This document shows positions 6,327-11,716 of a DNA stretch of 11,716 nucleotides, piece after piece. Location: positions 1 to 11,716 of the forward strand of contig JAGTQN010000051.1 of the NCBI GenBank assembly GCA_018396395.1. The letters are read 5' to 3'. The stretch comes from Candidatus Bathyarchaeota archaeon. GTDB lineage: Archaea > Thermoproteota > CALKCG01 > B24 > JAGTQN01. The translations under genes were made by a program, and so were the position numbers. The notes beneath the pieces were generated by a model. It was not told the DNA's origin, did no database searches, and saw nothing but the letters and a program-made list of their open reading frames with translations. Position 1 is the first letter of the stretch; each line of letters opens with the position of its first letter.

Positions 6327-7479
6327 AAAGGGCTCTAAGGGCCTCAGCTGGATGTAGCCTAGCTGCCCTCCAAGCAGGGTATATGCCCGCGGTTATACCA
6401 CTTAGGACAGCTATGCTAACTCCTATGGCGAGGAGTATGGGATCTACATTGACAAACTGCAAGGCTCCTCCAAATTCTCCTCCTATACTAGAGGGTACGT
6501 AAATAGATGCTCCGTAGTCGATGGCACTACCCAAAAGGCCTCCTATTAATCCTTGTATGAGCGACTCGATGATGATTAGGCGCATAATGTCCTGTTTGCT
6601 CCAACCCACTGCCTTTAGGAGCCCTATCTCCCTCGTTCGTTCGACAAGGGCACTGAGTTGAGACTTGAAGCCAAAGAGGATAGCCACAGCCGCCAAGGCG
6701 ATGGAGATATTCCAAGCTGTTTGCTCACCTATGTTGAGGATGCCCGTCGTGACGCTTGCGATATCTGAAGCCGTTATGACGGTTGAGCCAGGCCAGAGCC
6801 TCATTATGGCTTCAGAGATTGTCTTCACCTTTCTTGGATCTTGGACCCTTATGAGGGCTATATTGACTTTTTCCTTAGCATCAACAGTTTCCTGGGCATC
6901 GGGAAGGTTTACATATATGGCGGATTGTATGATGCTCATAGCCTTAGCCTGGACAATGCCAACGACCGTAAAGTTCTTTACATAGGTTACAATGGAGCCA
7001 ACTTTTAGCTCGCATTGTAAGGCATACTTACTGTCCACGAGGGCAACTCCCCGATCGTCCGGATTGAGATATCGCCCTTCGATGACATCCTCTGGAAGGA
7101 TAGCATTGGTTTTTGTCTCACTAGGGTCTATGCCGCAGAAGGTTATGGCACGCATCCGATGTAGAAGGATGGGGGTTACGCGTTCAACCCCAGGTACCTT
7201 GGCTAGGTCGTTGACGATGCTCGTACTAAAGGGGTATGTGAAAAGATGCATAGCCAAATAGCATCCAGTACCAGGCGTAGCCGATATAGGCGCTGAATAA
7301 ATGAAGACCATATCGGCACCTATGGTTCGCAATGGGCCCGATGTGCAAGCCTCCCACCCCCTTGCAGCCATAACGAGGGTGACGAGGGCGGCGATTCCTA
7401 TGGCAAAGCCTGCAATGTTACTTAGGGACCGAGATCTCCTTCGACGGATCTCCCTTAGAGCATAGGAGTAGGGAATCAA
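6325..7479 (-). CDS. MacB/FtsX-family ABC permease
   Basis: A 384-residue permease with the classical MacB layout. One membrane helix (about 18-42) is followed by a large extracytoplasmic MacB periplasmic-core-type domain (about 43-255), then three helices (about 257-280, 305-325 and 350-372). The REIGLLKAVGWSKQDI segment after helix 2 is the typical coupling helix to the ATPase, and the C-terminus ends in the usual PAEALRAL. Four cysteines lie in the outer domain. These mechanotransmission-type permeases move or act on substrates outside the membrane rather than through it; the substrate is unknown. Start is TTG at 7479, overlapping the stop of the upstream gene (TTGA), with AGGAG and AAGGAAG before it. 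It is coupled to the secreted coiled-coil protein before it and the ATPase after it. Confidence 0.93.
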   Translation of the reverse strand: MIPYSYALREIRRRRSRSLSNIAGFAIGIAALVTLVMAARGWEACTSGPLRTIGADMVFIYSAPISATPGTGCYLAMHLFTYPFSTSIVNDLAKVPGVERVTPILLHRMRAITFCGIDPSETKTNAILPEDVIEGRYLNPDDRGVALVDSKYALQCELKVGSIVTYVKNFTVVGIVQAKAMSIIQSAIYVNLPDAQETVDAKEKVNIALIRVQDPRKVKTISEAIMRLWPGSTVITASDIASVTTGILNIGEQTAWNISIALAAVAILFGFKSQLSALVERTREIGLLKAVGWSKQDIMRLIIIESLIQGLIGGLLGSAIDYGASIYVPSSIGGEFGGALQFVNVDPILLAIGVSIAVLSGITAGIYPAWRAARLHPAEALRAL

Positions 7480-8204
7480 TTCTTCCTTCTCCTCATCCTA
7501 AACAGAAGGGCTATGATGGCAATGGCTAGGATGGCCGTAGTTCCTAGGAAAGCGTTTTGAAGATTTATGGCCGTCGATAACTGATTTTTTAGACTTTCGT
7601 TTTCAACCGTTAGGGCTTGGTTTGAGGATCGAAGGTTCGAATTCTCCAACCTCAAAGCCTGGGCCTCAGCCTCGACACCCTTGAGCTTCTGGAATTCCGG
7701 CAAAGCTGGGCTTGCATAGTAGCCTATGAAAGCCTCAGCATCCAAAGGCTTCGCCTGATATTGGAATGTTCTTATGACGAAGAGCTCCTCATCCGATAGG
7801 TTCTTGAAAGCCTCCTTGACAGCTTTCTGGGCAGCCTTGTAAATGGTCGTTTCTTCCTTGGTTGGGGTCTCTCCGGATGCCAGCTTCGACCTGTAGGAGT
7901 TGGCGATCTCATGGAACCTTTCAGGAAAGATCGTTTCATTTACCCTTATCTCCACAGCCTGTCCTGTCGACTTCCTTACGAAGACGAAGACCCAATTAGC
8001 GGAGGTCTGGACAATACCGCTTGTTCCAGGAGGGGCCTCCACGATCAACTCCCAATTAATCTTTGCCCTGGTTATGAACTCGATGGCATCAGCGGCTCCT
8101 CTAGTCGGATGGGCTGTGATGACGCGTATATCGCTTCTTAAGGGAATCTCCCCAGGCCAAAGGATTGGTATAGCCACTTTGGCGGCCCTCCAAACGCAGT
8201 ACAT
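7476..8204 (-). CDS. C-terminal part of secreted coiled-coil protein, anchored
   Basis: The 242 codons from ATG 8204 encode a domain of unknown function followed by a coiled coil (about 185-215, with Leu and Asn-rich heptads such as LRLENSNLRSSNQAL) and a C-terminal membrane helix (about 219-235) ending in RMRRRKN. This is the topology of an outside domain tethered at its C-terminus. It is not an independent gene: the same frame runs on upstream through 11 more codons (FNNFGIGDSPI) to a TGA at 8240-8238 and then into the signal-peptide ORF at 8438. Together they make a protein of about 320 codons. If translation restarts at 8204, the product lacks its signal peptide. It overlaps the permease start by 4 bases, so it likely works with the ABC pair, perhaps as substrate-binding or membrane-fusion-like partner. 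Confidence 0.75.
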   Translation of the reverse strand: MYCVWRAAKVAIPILWPGEIPLRSDIRVITAHPTRGAADAIEFITRAKINWELIVEAPPGTSGIVQTSANWVFVFVRKSTGQAVEIRVNETIFPERFHEIANSYRSKLASGETPTKEETTIYKAAQKAVKEAFKNLSDEELFVIRTFQYQAKPLDAEAFIGYYASPALPEFQKLKGVEAEAQALRLENSNLRSSNQALTVENESLKNQLSTAINLQNAFLGTTAILAIAIIALLFRMRRRKN

Positions 8205-8232
8205 GATGGGACTGTCGCCTATCCCAAAGTTA

Positions 8233-8248
8233 TTGAATCATGATTCAA
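8233..8248. repeat. Perfect 16-bp palindrome at the premature stop
   Basis: TTGAATCATGATTCAA is a perfect inverted repeat with no spacer. The in-frame TGA that splits the secreted-protein gene (8240-8238 on the minus strand) lies at its centre. The symmetry could be chance, a protein binding site, or the trace of a template-switch mutation. Confidence 0.8.
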
Positions 8249-8438
8249 AGGTAAGGTTGTTAAGAACCCTTTCTTTCAGGGTAGCACTTTCATCCCAGAC
8301 CCGGATAACGCCTAATTTCTCATCGGGAATAGGAGGATTGGCGTATACTCCTTGGCGAATCGTAGCGCTCGAGAGGAAGAGGGAGGCAAGTATAAGAAAC
8401 CACAATTTTTTACGGAACGAGACCTTTACCATTTTCAT
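8238..8438 (-). CDS. N-terminal part (signal peptide) of the interrupted secreted protein
   Basis: A 66-codon frame starting at ATG 8438 (a second ATG is codon 3). It opens with a basic n-region (KMVKVSFRKK), a hydrophobic core (LWFLILASLFLSSATI) and a likely cleavage site after VYA, a textbook Sec signal peptide. The mature part continues PPIPDEKLGVIRVWDESATLKERVLNNLTFES and is then cut by TGA. The next codons, in the same frame, continue smoothly into the gene at 8204. A single change from CGA (Arg) to TGA would explain this. As it stands the gene is a likely nonsense mutant unless the TGA is read through. It is the first gene of the ABC cassette, and a TATA-like element lies about 33 bases upstream. 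Confidence 0.75.
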   Translation of the reverse strand: MKMVKVSFRKKLWFLILASLFLSSATIRQGVYANPPIPDEKLGVIRVWDESATLKERVLNNLTFES

Positions 8439-8466
8439 CCCTGACTTTCAACGAAAGGCTTTAGGC

Positions 8467-8476
8467 AATAAGTTTT
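8467..8476 (-). promoter_or_regulatory. TATA-like element for the ABC cassette
   Basis: AAAACTTATT on the minus strand, preceded by an A-rich BRE-like tract, is centred about 33 bases before the ATG at 8438. That allows a leader of a few bases. The rest of 8439-8705 holds no gene I can support; a start-less open frame on the minus strand (about 8700 to 8548) is discussed among the rejected items. Confidence 0.3.
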
Positions 8477-8705
8477 TTCCCAAATTAGACCCAAATCTTA
8501 CTATCGATTTGAAAGTATATCCACAAATCTACGCATATCCTTATCGATCATCGGAGGGCTCTAACTGACGAATTAAGAAGAATAGCGGTCATGAATTCTC
8601 TGGATAGCTTAGGATAGAGGGGATAAGCTTTCCAAAGGAATGCCGGAGGGTGATTCTTCCAGCCCTTCTCCTTCAGTTCTTTTCCCGATCTTATAGGAAG
8701 GTGGC

Positions 8706-9623
8706 TTATAGAATCTTGTACAAAGGATGGTTCCTGGTCAAAGGCTTAACTCCTATGGCTGCCATGCTATAGGCTATTATGGCATCGATTAAGGCACAGG
8801 ATGGAAATATGTTCCTAGCCTTTCCTATCGAGCCATAGATGAGGAAGTTGGCGCCCATACACTGGGTCAAGGTCGCTGCCGCCACCTTACCAAGCCTTTT
8901 AGAAAATTCTTTGTCCTCGCCTGATCTCTTCCAAGTACTTATGACGCCGAGGGGCGCTGCGCCGGTAGGGAGACCAAGCTCGTTCTTCAGCGTAAATATG
9001 GCTCCTACAGCGACTCCAATACTCGGTATGTCCAGTACAGGGGTTAGGATTAAGGGTTTCTCAATCCCAGCCTTAAAGGCGCGTTCTAGAAGCCCTTCTT
9101 TTCCTTTGTATCCTAAAAGTTGCTGTCGCATACCATCAATCTGTGGGTTTCTAGGATTGAAGGCTTGGACAATCGCCGCCTTTACATGATACCCTTTAAG
9201 GGCTACGAATTCCTGTTCAGTTGCCGTATAGTTTATGGAGTTATAAACCATCCTTTCGAGGAGGCCTACGCTTGCCACGTAGCGAACAGCCTCCAACCTT
9301 ATGGTTGCATCAGGACCGTTTGGGAGGAATGGGGCTTCTGTTACCTCCGAAATGAATTCCATGTACCTTATCAAGGCTTCGGAAGTTTCACCGACTACAT
9401 CAATCATGTGGGGGTTCCCAGTCTTCTCAGATAGTTCTTGTTGCACGAATATCAGGCGTTTAGCCCTATCCTTATCAAAAAGACCCCTTTTCGAGTCTTC
9501 GACAATCCTATGGCCTCGATGAAAGATACTCCCGATCAAGACCGTCGGTAGTTGGCCTGGCTGTCCCCCTAACTTCACGCTACCTATATCGAAGATCCTC
9601 TGCTCCGCCTTGAAGGTAAACAA
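8706..9623 (-). CDS. mtrH: Tetrahydromethanopterin methyltransferase subunit MtrH
   Basis: A 305-residue TIM-barrel methyltransferase, the normal length for MtrH. In methanogens MtrH transfers the methyl group between tetrahydromethanopterin and the corrinoid carried by MtrA. The N-terminal FDIGSVKLGGQPGQLPTVL and IGSIFHRGHRIVED segments, the DVVGETSEALIRYMEFI segment and the C-terminal CMGANFLIYGSIGKARN are characteristic of the family. There are no mtrA-G genes beside it. In non-methanogenic archaea such lone MtrH proteins are thought to move methyl groups from corrinoid proteins into the H4MPT branch of the Wood-Ljungdahl pathway. Start is TTG at 9623, with GGGGAAGGG before it at a suitable distance. 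It follows the hydrolase gene by 36 bases and is probably co-transcribed with it. The methyl donor here is unknown. Confidence 0.93.
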   Translation of the reverse strand: MFTFKAEQRIFDIGSVKLGGQPGQLPTVLIGSIFHRGHRIVEDSKRGLFDKDRAKRLIFVQQELSEKTGNPHMIDVVGETSEALIRYMEFISEVTEAPFLPNGPDATIRLEAVRYVASVGLLERMVYNSINYTATEQEFVALKGYHVKAAIVQAFNPRNPQIDGMRQQLLGYKGKEGLLERAFKAGIEKPLILTPVLDIPSIGVAVGAIFTLKNELGLPTGAAPLGVISTWKRSGEDKEFSKRLGKVAAATLTQCMGANFLIYGSIGKARNIFPSCALIDAIIAYSMAAIGVKPLTRNHPLYKIL

Positions 9624-9659
9624 CTTACCCTTCCCCGCCTTGTAACTTGGTTTCTATTT

Positions 9660-10466
9660 TTAGAGGCTCATCACATCCCCTGTTCGTAAAGCCATACAGC
9701 GGTTTCCAAAGGCTTCCATTAGTTGGGATAGGGCTCTGATGCCTGTACAGTGGCAGGGGGCGACAAACTGAATGTTAAGTCTCCTGATTTCTTCTACAGT
9801 CTTAGCGATCCTATCATCGTTTGCCTCGGATAAATGGAAGCCTCCTATTATGGCATATATGGGTTTTGAAGTTTGCAACCTTTTGGCATGCATAGCTAAG
9901 TTCACGATTCCAGAGTGGGCACAGCCCGTTAGGATAACTAATCCCTTATTCTCCAACTCAAGGAAAAGGGCTTGGTCGTCAGGCATATGGTCTTCCATAA
10001 ACCTTCCATCCTCGATCGTCCAGAAGCCATCAATCCTTTCGAACTCTGCTTCCCGCTTCACTTCAACACTAGGAATAATGCCCTCGGCCATCTGAAAAGG
10101 ATTATACACGAGGATAGGAATCCCCCCTGCAGCCTCTATCTCCGAGATTTTGAAAGGAGATCCAACGAATCTTATACTTGGCTTTATGACGAACTTTGGA
10201 TCGAATGCCCTAGGATGGGCTATTATTGGAACAGGTCTTCCGATGGCTTTAAGAACCTGAAGCAAACCACCACAGTGATCGTAATGACCATGGCTGAGGA
10301 AGATGGCATCAGTTCTCCGAAGATCCAAACCCATAACCTCTAAGTTATGAGCTATGACTTCAGGCGATGATCCTGTATCCATAAGAACCGATGTTATGCC
10401 TTTCTCACCCATCGCCTCGATGAAGATTGATAACCCGTGTTGAGCTAGGAGCCCTCGCTTATGCAT
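9660..10466 (-). CDS. Metallo-beta-lactamase-fold hydrolase, RFA-P-synthase-like
   Basis: A soluble metal-dependent hydrolase of the family that includes proteins annotated as 7,8-dihydropterin-6-methyl-4-(beta-D-ribofuranosyl)aminobenzene 5'-phosphate synthase. Counting from ATG 10466, the metal motif HGHYDH is at 59-64, followed by later family motifs LTGCAHSGIVN, GGFHL and APCHCTGIRAL. The real N-terminus is upstream: 15 more in-frame codons from 10511 encode KALKISILVEDSVN, matching the first strand of the family. That stretch has no ATG, GTG or TTG. AGGAGGG (10527-10521) lies 6 bases before an ATC and 9 before an ATA, so a start codon ATG changed to ATA is likely, or a non-canonical start. 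Placement before mtrH fits a link to methanopterin, but the reaction is not proven by sequence. Confidence 0.88.
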   Translation of the reverse strand: MHKRGLLAQHGLSIFIEAMGEKGITSVLMDTGSSPEVIAHNLEVMGLDLRRTDAIFLSHGHYDHCGGLLQVLKAIGRPVPIIAHPRAFDPKFVIKPSIRFVGSPFKISEIEAAGGIPILVYNPFQMAEGIIPSVEVKREAEFERIDGFWTIEDGRFMEDHMPDDQALFLELENKGLVILTGCAHSGIVNLAMHAKRLQTSKPIYAIIGGFHLSEANDDRIAKTVEEIRRLNIQFVAPCHCTGIRALSQLMEAFGNRCMALRTGDVMSL

Positions 10467-10520
10467 GTTAACCGAATCTTCGACAAGAATGCTTATCTTT
10501 AGCGCCTTTATGATATTGGA

Positions 10521-10527
10521 CCCTCCT
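10521..10527 (-). promoter_or_regulatory. Ribosome binding site of the hydrolase gene
   Basis: AGGAGGG follows directly after the stop codon of the upstream gene remnant. It shows that translation of the hydrolase starts near 10514-10511, not at the ATG at 10466, although the codons there are ATC and ATA. Confidence 0.55.
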
Positions 10528-10758
10528 CTATTCTTTGTAATTTGATTTTAAAATCCTTGATCGAATAAAAAGGCAGAGGTTTAGAATTAGAACGAGAATT
10601 AGAACGATGAGTCTTTCATTGTGGATTAATCGGGATTTTTGCTTGGAAGAAGGATTTAATTTCCTCGATACAACATATAGTTTTTGCCTATAGTCCTCGC
10701 CTATACCGGCGTAGTATAAGAAGAAAAAGTCCTTTGGAAGATTTATGATGCCATTCCA
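10528..10758 (-). pseudogene. 3' remnant of a gene with a C-terminal membrane helix
   Basis: An open frame of 76 codons without any ATG, GTG or TTG, bounded upstream by TAA (10761-10759). It reads as ordinary protein: a soluble part (NLPKDFFFLYYAGIGEDYRQ, then KLYVVSRKLN), a basic stretch, a strong hydrophobic helix (LIVLILVLILNLCLFI) and a basic tail ending at TAG 10530. The ribosome binding site of the hydrolase follows at once, as in a coupled operon. I do not recognise the family. It is probably the end of a membrane-anchored protein whose front part was lost, lying between the damaged NifX gene and the hydrolase. It could also be a chance frame, but the helix, tail and coupling argue against that. 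Confidence 0.4.
10583..10606. repeat. 12-bp tandem direct repeat
   Basis: AGAATTAGAACG occurs twice, back to back and identical. On the minus strand, in the frame of the remnant described above, each unit encodes Val-Leu-Ile-Leu, so the repeat lies within the hydrophobic helix and keeps the frame. Confidence 0.85.
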
Positions 10759-10771
10759 TTAATCGAGATTC

Positions 10772-11151
10772 CTATACTTCGCTCGTGCCTCGGTCTTTTG
10801 AGTTCTTCCAAAATCCTTGAATTCTTACCGCTTCAGAAACTAATAGGCCGGGCTTGACTGTAACGATGCGTAGCTTGCGTTATTCTAGAAGCCCTAAGAC
10901 TCCAGGACCGATTTCCCCAGCCAAAACAACATTCACTCCATGGTCTATCAACATCTTCACAACGATGGGCCCAGCTCCATAAATGTAGGGCAATGCAGGA
11001 TTGCTAAGTACAATTACGGCTTCAACTGTCCCCCCTTCCATATCAACGAGCGTGAAGGTCTTCGCTCGACCAAAGACTTCAGATACCTTATCTTATCCTC
11101 TAAGCCCCCATCTCCGATCGTCGGAATGGCTATTCTAAGCTTCCCTGCCAC
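10772..11151 (-). pseudogene. NifX/NifB-type Fe-Mo cluster-binding protein, broken
   Basis: A gene of the dinitrogenase iron-molybdenum cofactor family (MTH1175-like small proteins that bind Fe-S or Mo-Fe clusters). It starts GTG at 11151 as AGKLRIAIPTIGDGGLEDK, then breaks. One base-frame over, it continues SEVFGRAKTFTLVDMEGG, EAVIVLSNPALPYIYGAGP and VVLAGEIGPGVLGLLE. Removing one copy of a 5-bp tandem duplication (11087-11096) joins the two parts exactly as EDKVSEVFGRAK. A TAA (10882-10880) then interrupts the frame before KLRIVTVKPGLLVSEAV, the expected C-terminal motif. After that, one missing A near GTAAGAATTC would continue NSRILEELK (to about 10743). At least two, probably three, lesions make it non-functional as written. 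It sits in a run of DUF5320-type genes, its usual partners. Confidence 0.8.
11087..11096. repeat. 5-bp tandem duplication causing the frameshift
   Basis: CTTAT occurs twice in tandem (11087-11091 and 11092-11096). On the coding strand this is ATAAG-ATAAG. Deleting one copy restores the reading frame of the NifX-family gene, so it is most likely a slippage duplication. Confidence 0.85.
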
Positions 11152-11194
11152 TCTTTATCACCACATAACATAGGTATCGATATCGATTGTTAGC

Positions 11195-11317
11195 CTAGCC
11201 CTTGAGTTCCTCAAGTCTTTTCCTTATTCGCATCAGTTGCTGCTCCAGTTCCTTTATCTGACTTTCCAAAAGGGTGATTTCCTGATCTGAACCTGTTGCC
11301 GATAGGGCTACCTTCAA
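11195..11317 (-). CDS. Chimeric 40-residue ORF: NifX start, DUF5320 tail
   Basis: A 40-codon frame from TTG 11317 to TAG 11195. The first ten residues, KVALSATGS after the start, are the typical beginning of a NifX-family protein. From residue 11 it changes to DQEITLLESQIKELEQQL and RIRKRLEELKG, a coiled coil closely related to the end of the DUF5320-type gene just upstream (ARIRKRLEDLKK). A clean explanation is a deletion that removed most of a NifX paralogue and the front of a following DUF5320 gene, joining them in frame. AGGAAG lies shortly before the start and the frame is intact, so a short coiled-coil peptide may be made. It is 10 bases after the previous gene and 43 before the broken NifX gene. 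Confidence 0.5.
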   Translation of the reverse strand: MKVALSATGSDQEITLLESQIKELEQQLMRIRKRLEELKG

Positions 11318-11327
11318 ATCTTCCTAC

Positions 11328-11573
11328 CTACTTCTTAAGATCCTCAAGCCTTTTCCTAATCCTGGCTAGCTCCTGCTCCAGCACTTTGGCTTCCTCCTCA
11401 AGCATCGCTATCTCTTCCTCTTTTGAAAGCGGAGGAAGCCAGTAGGGGGTCAATGGTCCATAGATGCCCCTCCACCACCTTGGAAGCCAAGGAAACCATC
11501 GGCATCTGAACCACCAGTATGGAAGGGTGGAGGGATCTAGAAACAATCCCCAAGGACCCATTCCAAAGGGCAA
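11328..11573 (-). CDS. DUF5320-type Trp-rich, coiled-coil small protein
   Basis: An 81-residue protein of the DUF5320 type. The first 48 residues are rich in Gly, Pro and aromatics (GMGPWG near the start, 8 Trp in 45 residues, including YWWF and RWWRG). Residues 50-81 are a charged coiled coil (EEEIAMLEEEAKVLEQEL, then RIRKRLEDLKK). The function is unknown; the family is commonly found next to NifX-like and Mrp/NBP35-like genes in anaerobes, suggesting a role around Fe-S or Mo-Fe cluster proteins. The start is TTG at 11573, 8 bases after GGAGGT; an ATG at codon 5 is possible but poorly spaced. It lies 14 bases after a similar gene and 10 before the chimeric ORF. It is the only member of this cluster without visible damage. 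Confidence 0.75.
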   Translation of the reverse strand: MPFGMGPWGLFLDPSTLPYWWFRCRWFPWLPRWWRGIYGPLTPYWLPPLSKEEEIAMLEEEAKVLEQELARIRKRLEDLKK

Positions 11574-11587
11574 AGGATTCCCACCTC

Positions 11588-11716
11588 CTATTCCTCAGAT
11601 TTCTTTTCCCTGAGTTTCCTCAGCTCCTCGATTCGGGCATATGCCCTTTAGCTCATCTTCTAAGTCCTTTTTATAAGCCCCAAGGAAAGCCAGCTCTTCT
11701 TCCGGGGAAGGGGGAG
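11588..11716 (-). pseudogene. Partial DUF5320-type coiled-coil gene with frameshift
   Basis: The 3' end of another small gene, running off the window edge. In the entering frame it reads PPSPEEELAFLGAYKKDLED then ELKG. Near 11638-11645 the good reading shifts by one base and continues YARIEELRKLREKKSEE to TAG 11590-11588; without the shift it ends early at a TGA. The layout, proline stretch then coiled coil, is the same as in the downstream DUF5320-type gene. One extra A, or two missing bases, at GGCATATGCC explains the break. It may be a real mutation or a sequence error. Confidence 0.55.

Noticed and set aside
8238..8240. Selenocysteine at the in-frame TGA of the secreted protein
   Set aside because: No redox-enzyme context, no conserved Cys expected there and no convincing SECIS-like element; a nonsense change is simpler.
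8548..8700. Open minus-strand frame after mtrH reading KELKEKGWKNHPPAFLWKAY
   Set aside because: The composition looks protein-like, but there is no start codon, no upstream source for a start, and no recognised family. It may be a remnant, but I cannot support it.
1..11716. CRISPR arrays, tRNA or rRNA genes, insertion sequences
   Set aside because: No regularly spaced repeats, cloverleaf-like elements, rRNA segments, transposase genes or terminal inverted repeats were seen by eye.

Overview
The window looks like a thermophilic archaeon of the Thermoproteota/TACK kind, perhaps near Bathyarchaeia; I cannot place it more precisely. The reasons are a zinc-type seven-iron ferredoxin as in Sulfolobus and Thermoplasma, a tetrahydromethanopterin methyltransferase subunit (MtrH) with no other Mtr genes beside it, heavy use of TTG start codons, a mix of leaderless-looking promoters and strong Shine-Dalgarno sites, and DUF5320/NifX-family small genes typical of anaerobic archaea.

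Layout. 1-447 is AT-rich with no gene I can defend. 448-759 (-) is a dicluster ferredoxin. 1081-4423 (+) is a tight three-gene iron operon: a DtxR-type repressor, a winged-helix protein carrying a FeoA domain, and the FeoB ferrous-iron transporter. An 18-bp palindrome sits on the TATA-like element in front of it and is the likely iron-responsive operator. 4588-4887 (-) is a small membrane protein converging on feoB. 8438-5008 (-) is a four-gene cassette: a secreted coiled-coil protein with a C-terminal membrane anchor, a MacB/FtsX-type permease, a LolD/MacB-type ATPase, and a membrane-anchored extracytoplasmic domain protein. 10511-8706 (-) holds a metallo-beta-lactamase-fold hydrolase and mtrH. 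11716-10528 (-) holds a run of small genes: two Trp/coiled-coil DUF5320-type proteins, a chimeric mini-ORF, a NifX-family gene and a membrane-helix gene remnant.

Function. The left half is a self-contained iron-uptake and iron-sensing module next to an iron-sulfur electron carrier. The middle is a cell-envelope ABC system. The right part combines one-carbon/pterin-related enzymes with a small cluster related to Fe-S or Mo-Fe cluster handling.

The most striking feature is damage. The right-hand cluster carries a 5-bp tandem duplication, an in-frame TAA, a probable 1-nt deletion, another frameshift, and what looks like a deletion fusion of two gene types. The secreted protein of the ABC cassette has an in-frame TGA in the middle of a perfect 16-bp palindrome. 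Two otherwise good genes (the ABC ATPase and the hydrolase) have strong ribosome binding sites and conserved N-termini but no canonical start codon. These are either real decay and unusual initiation, or assembly errors; the iron operon, ferredoxin, permease and mtrH show none.
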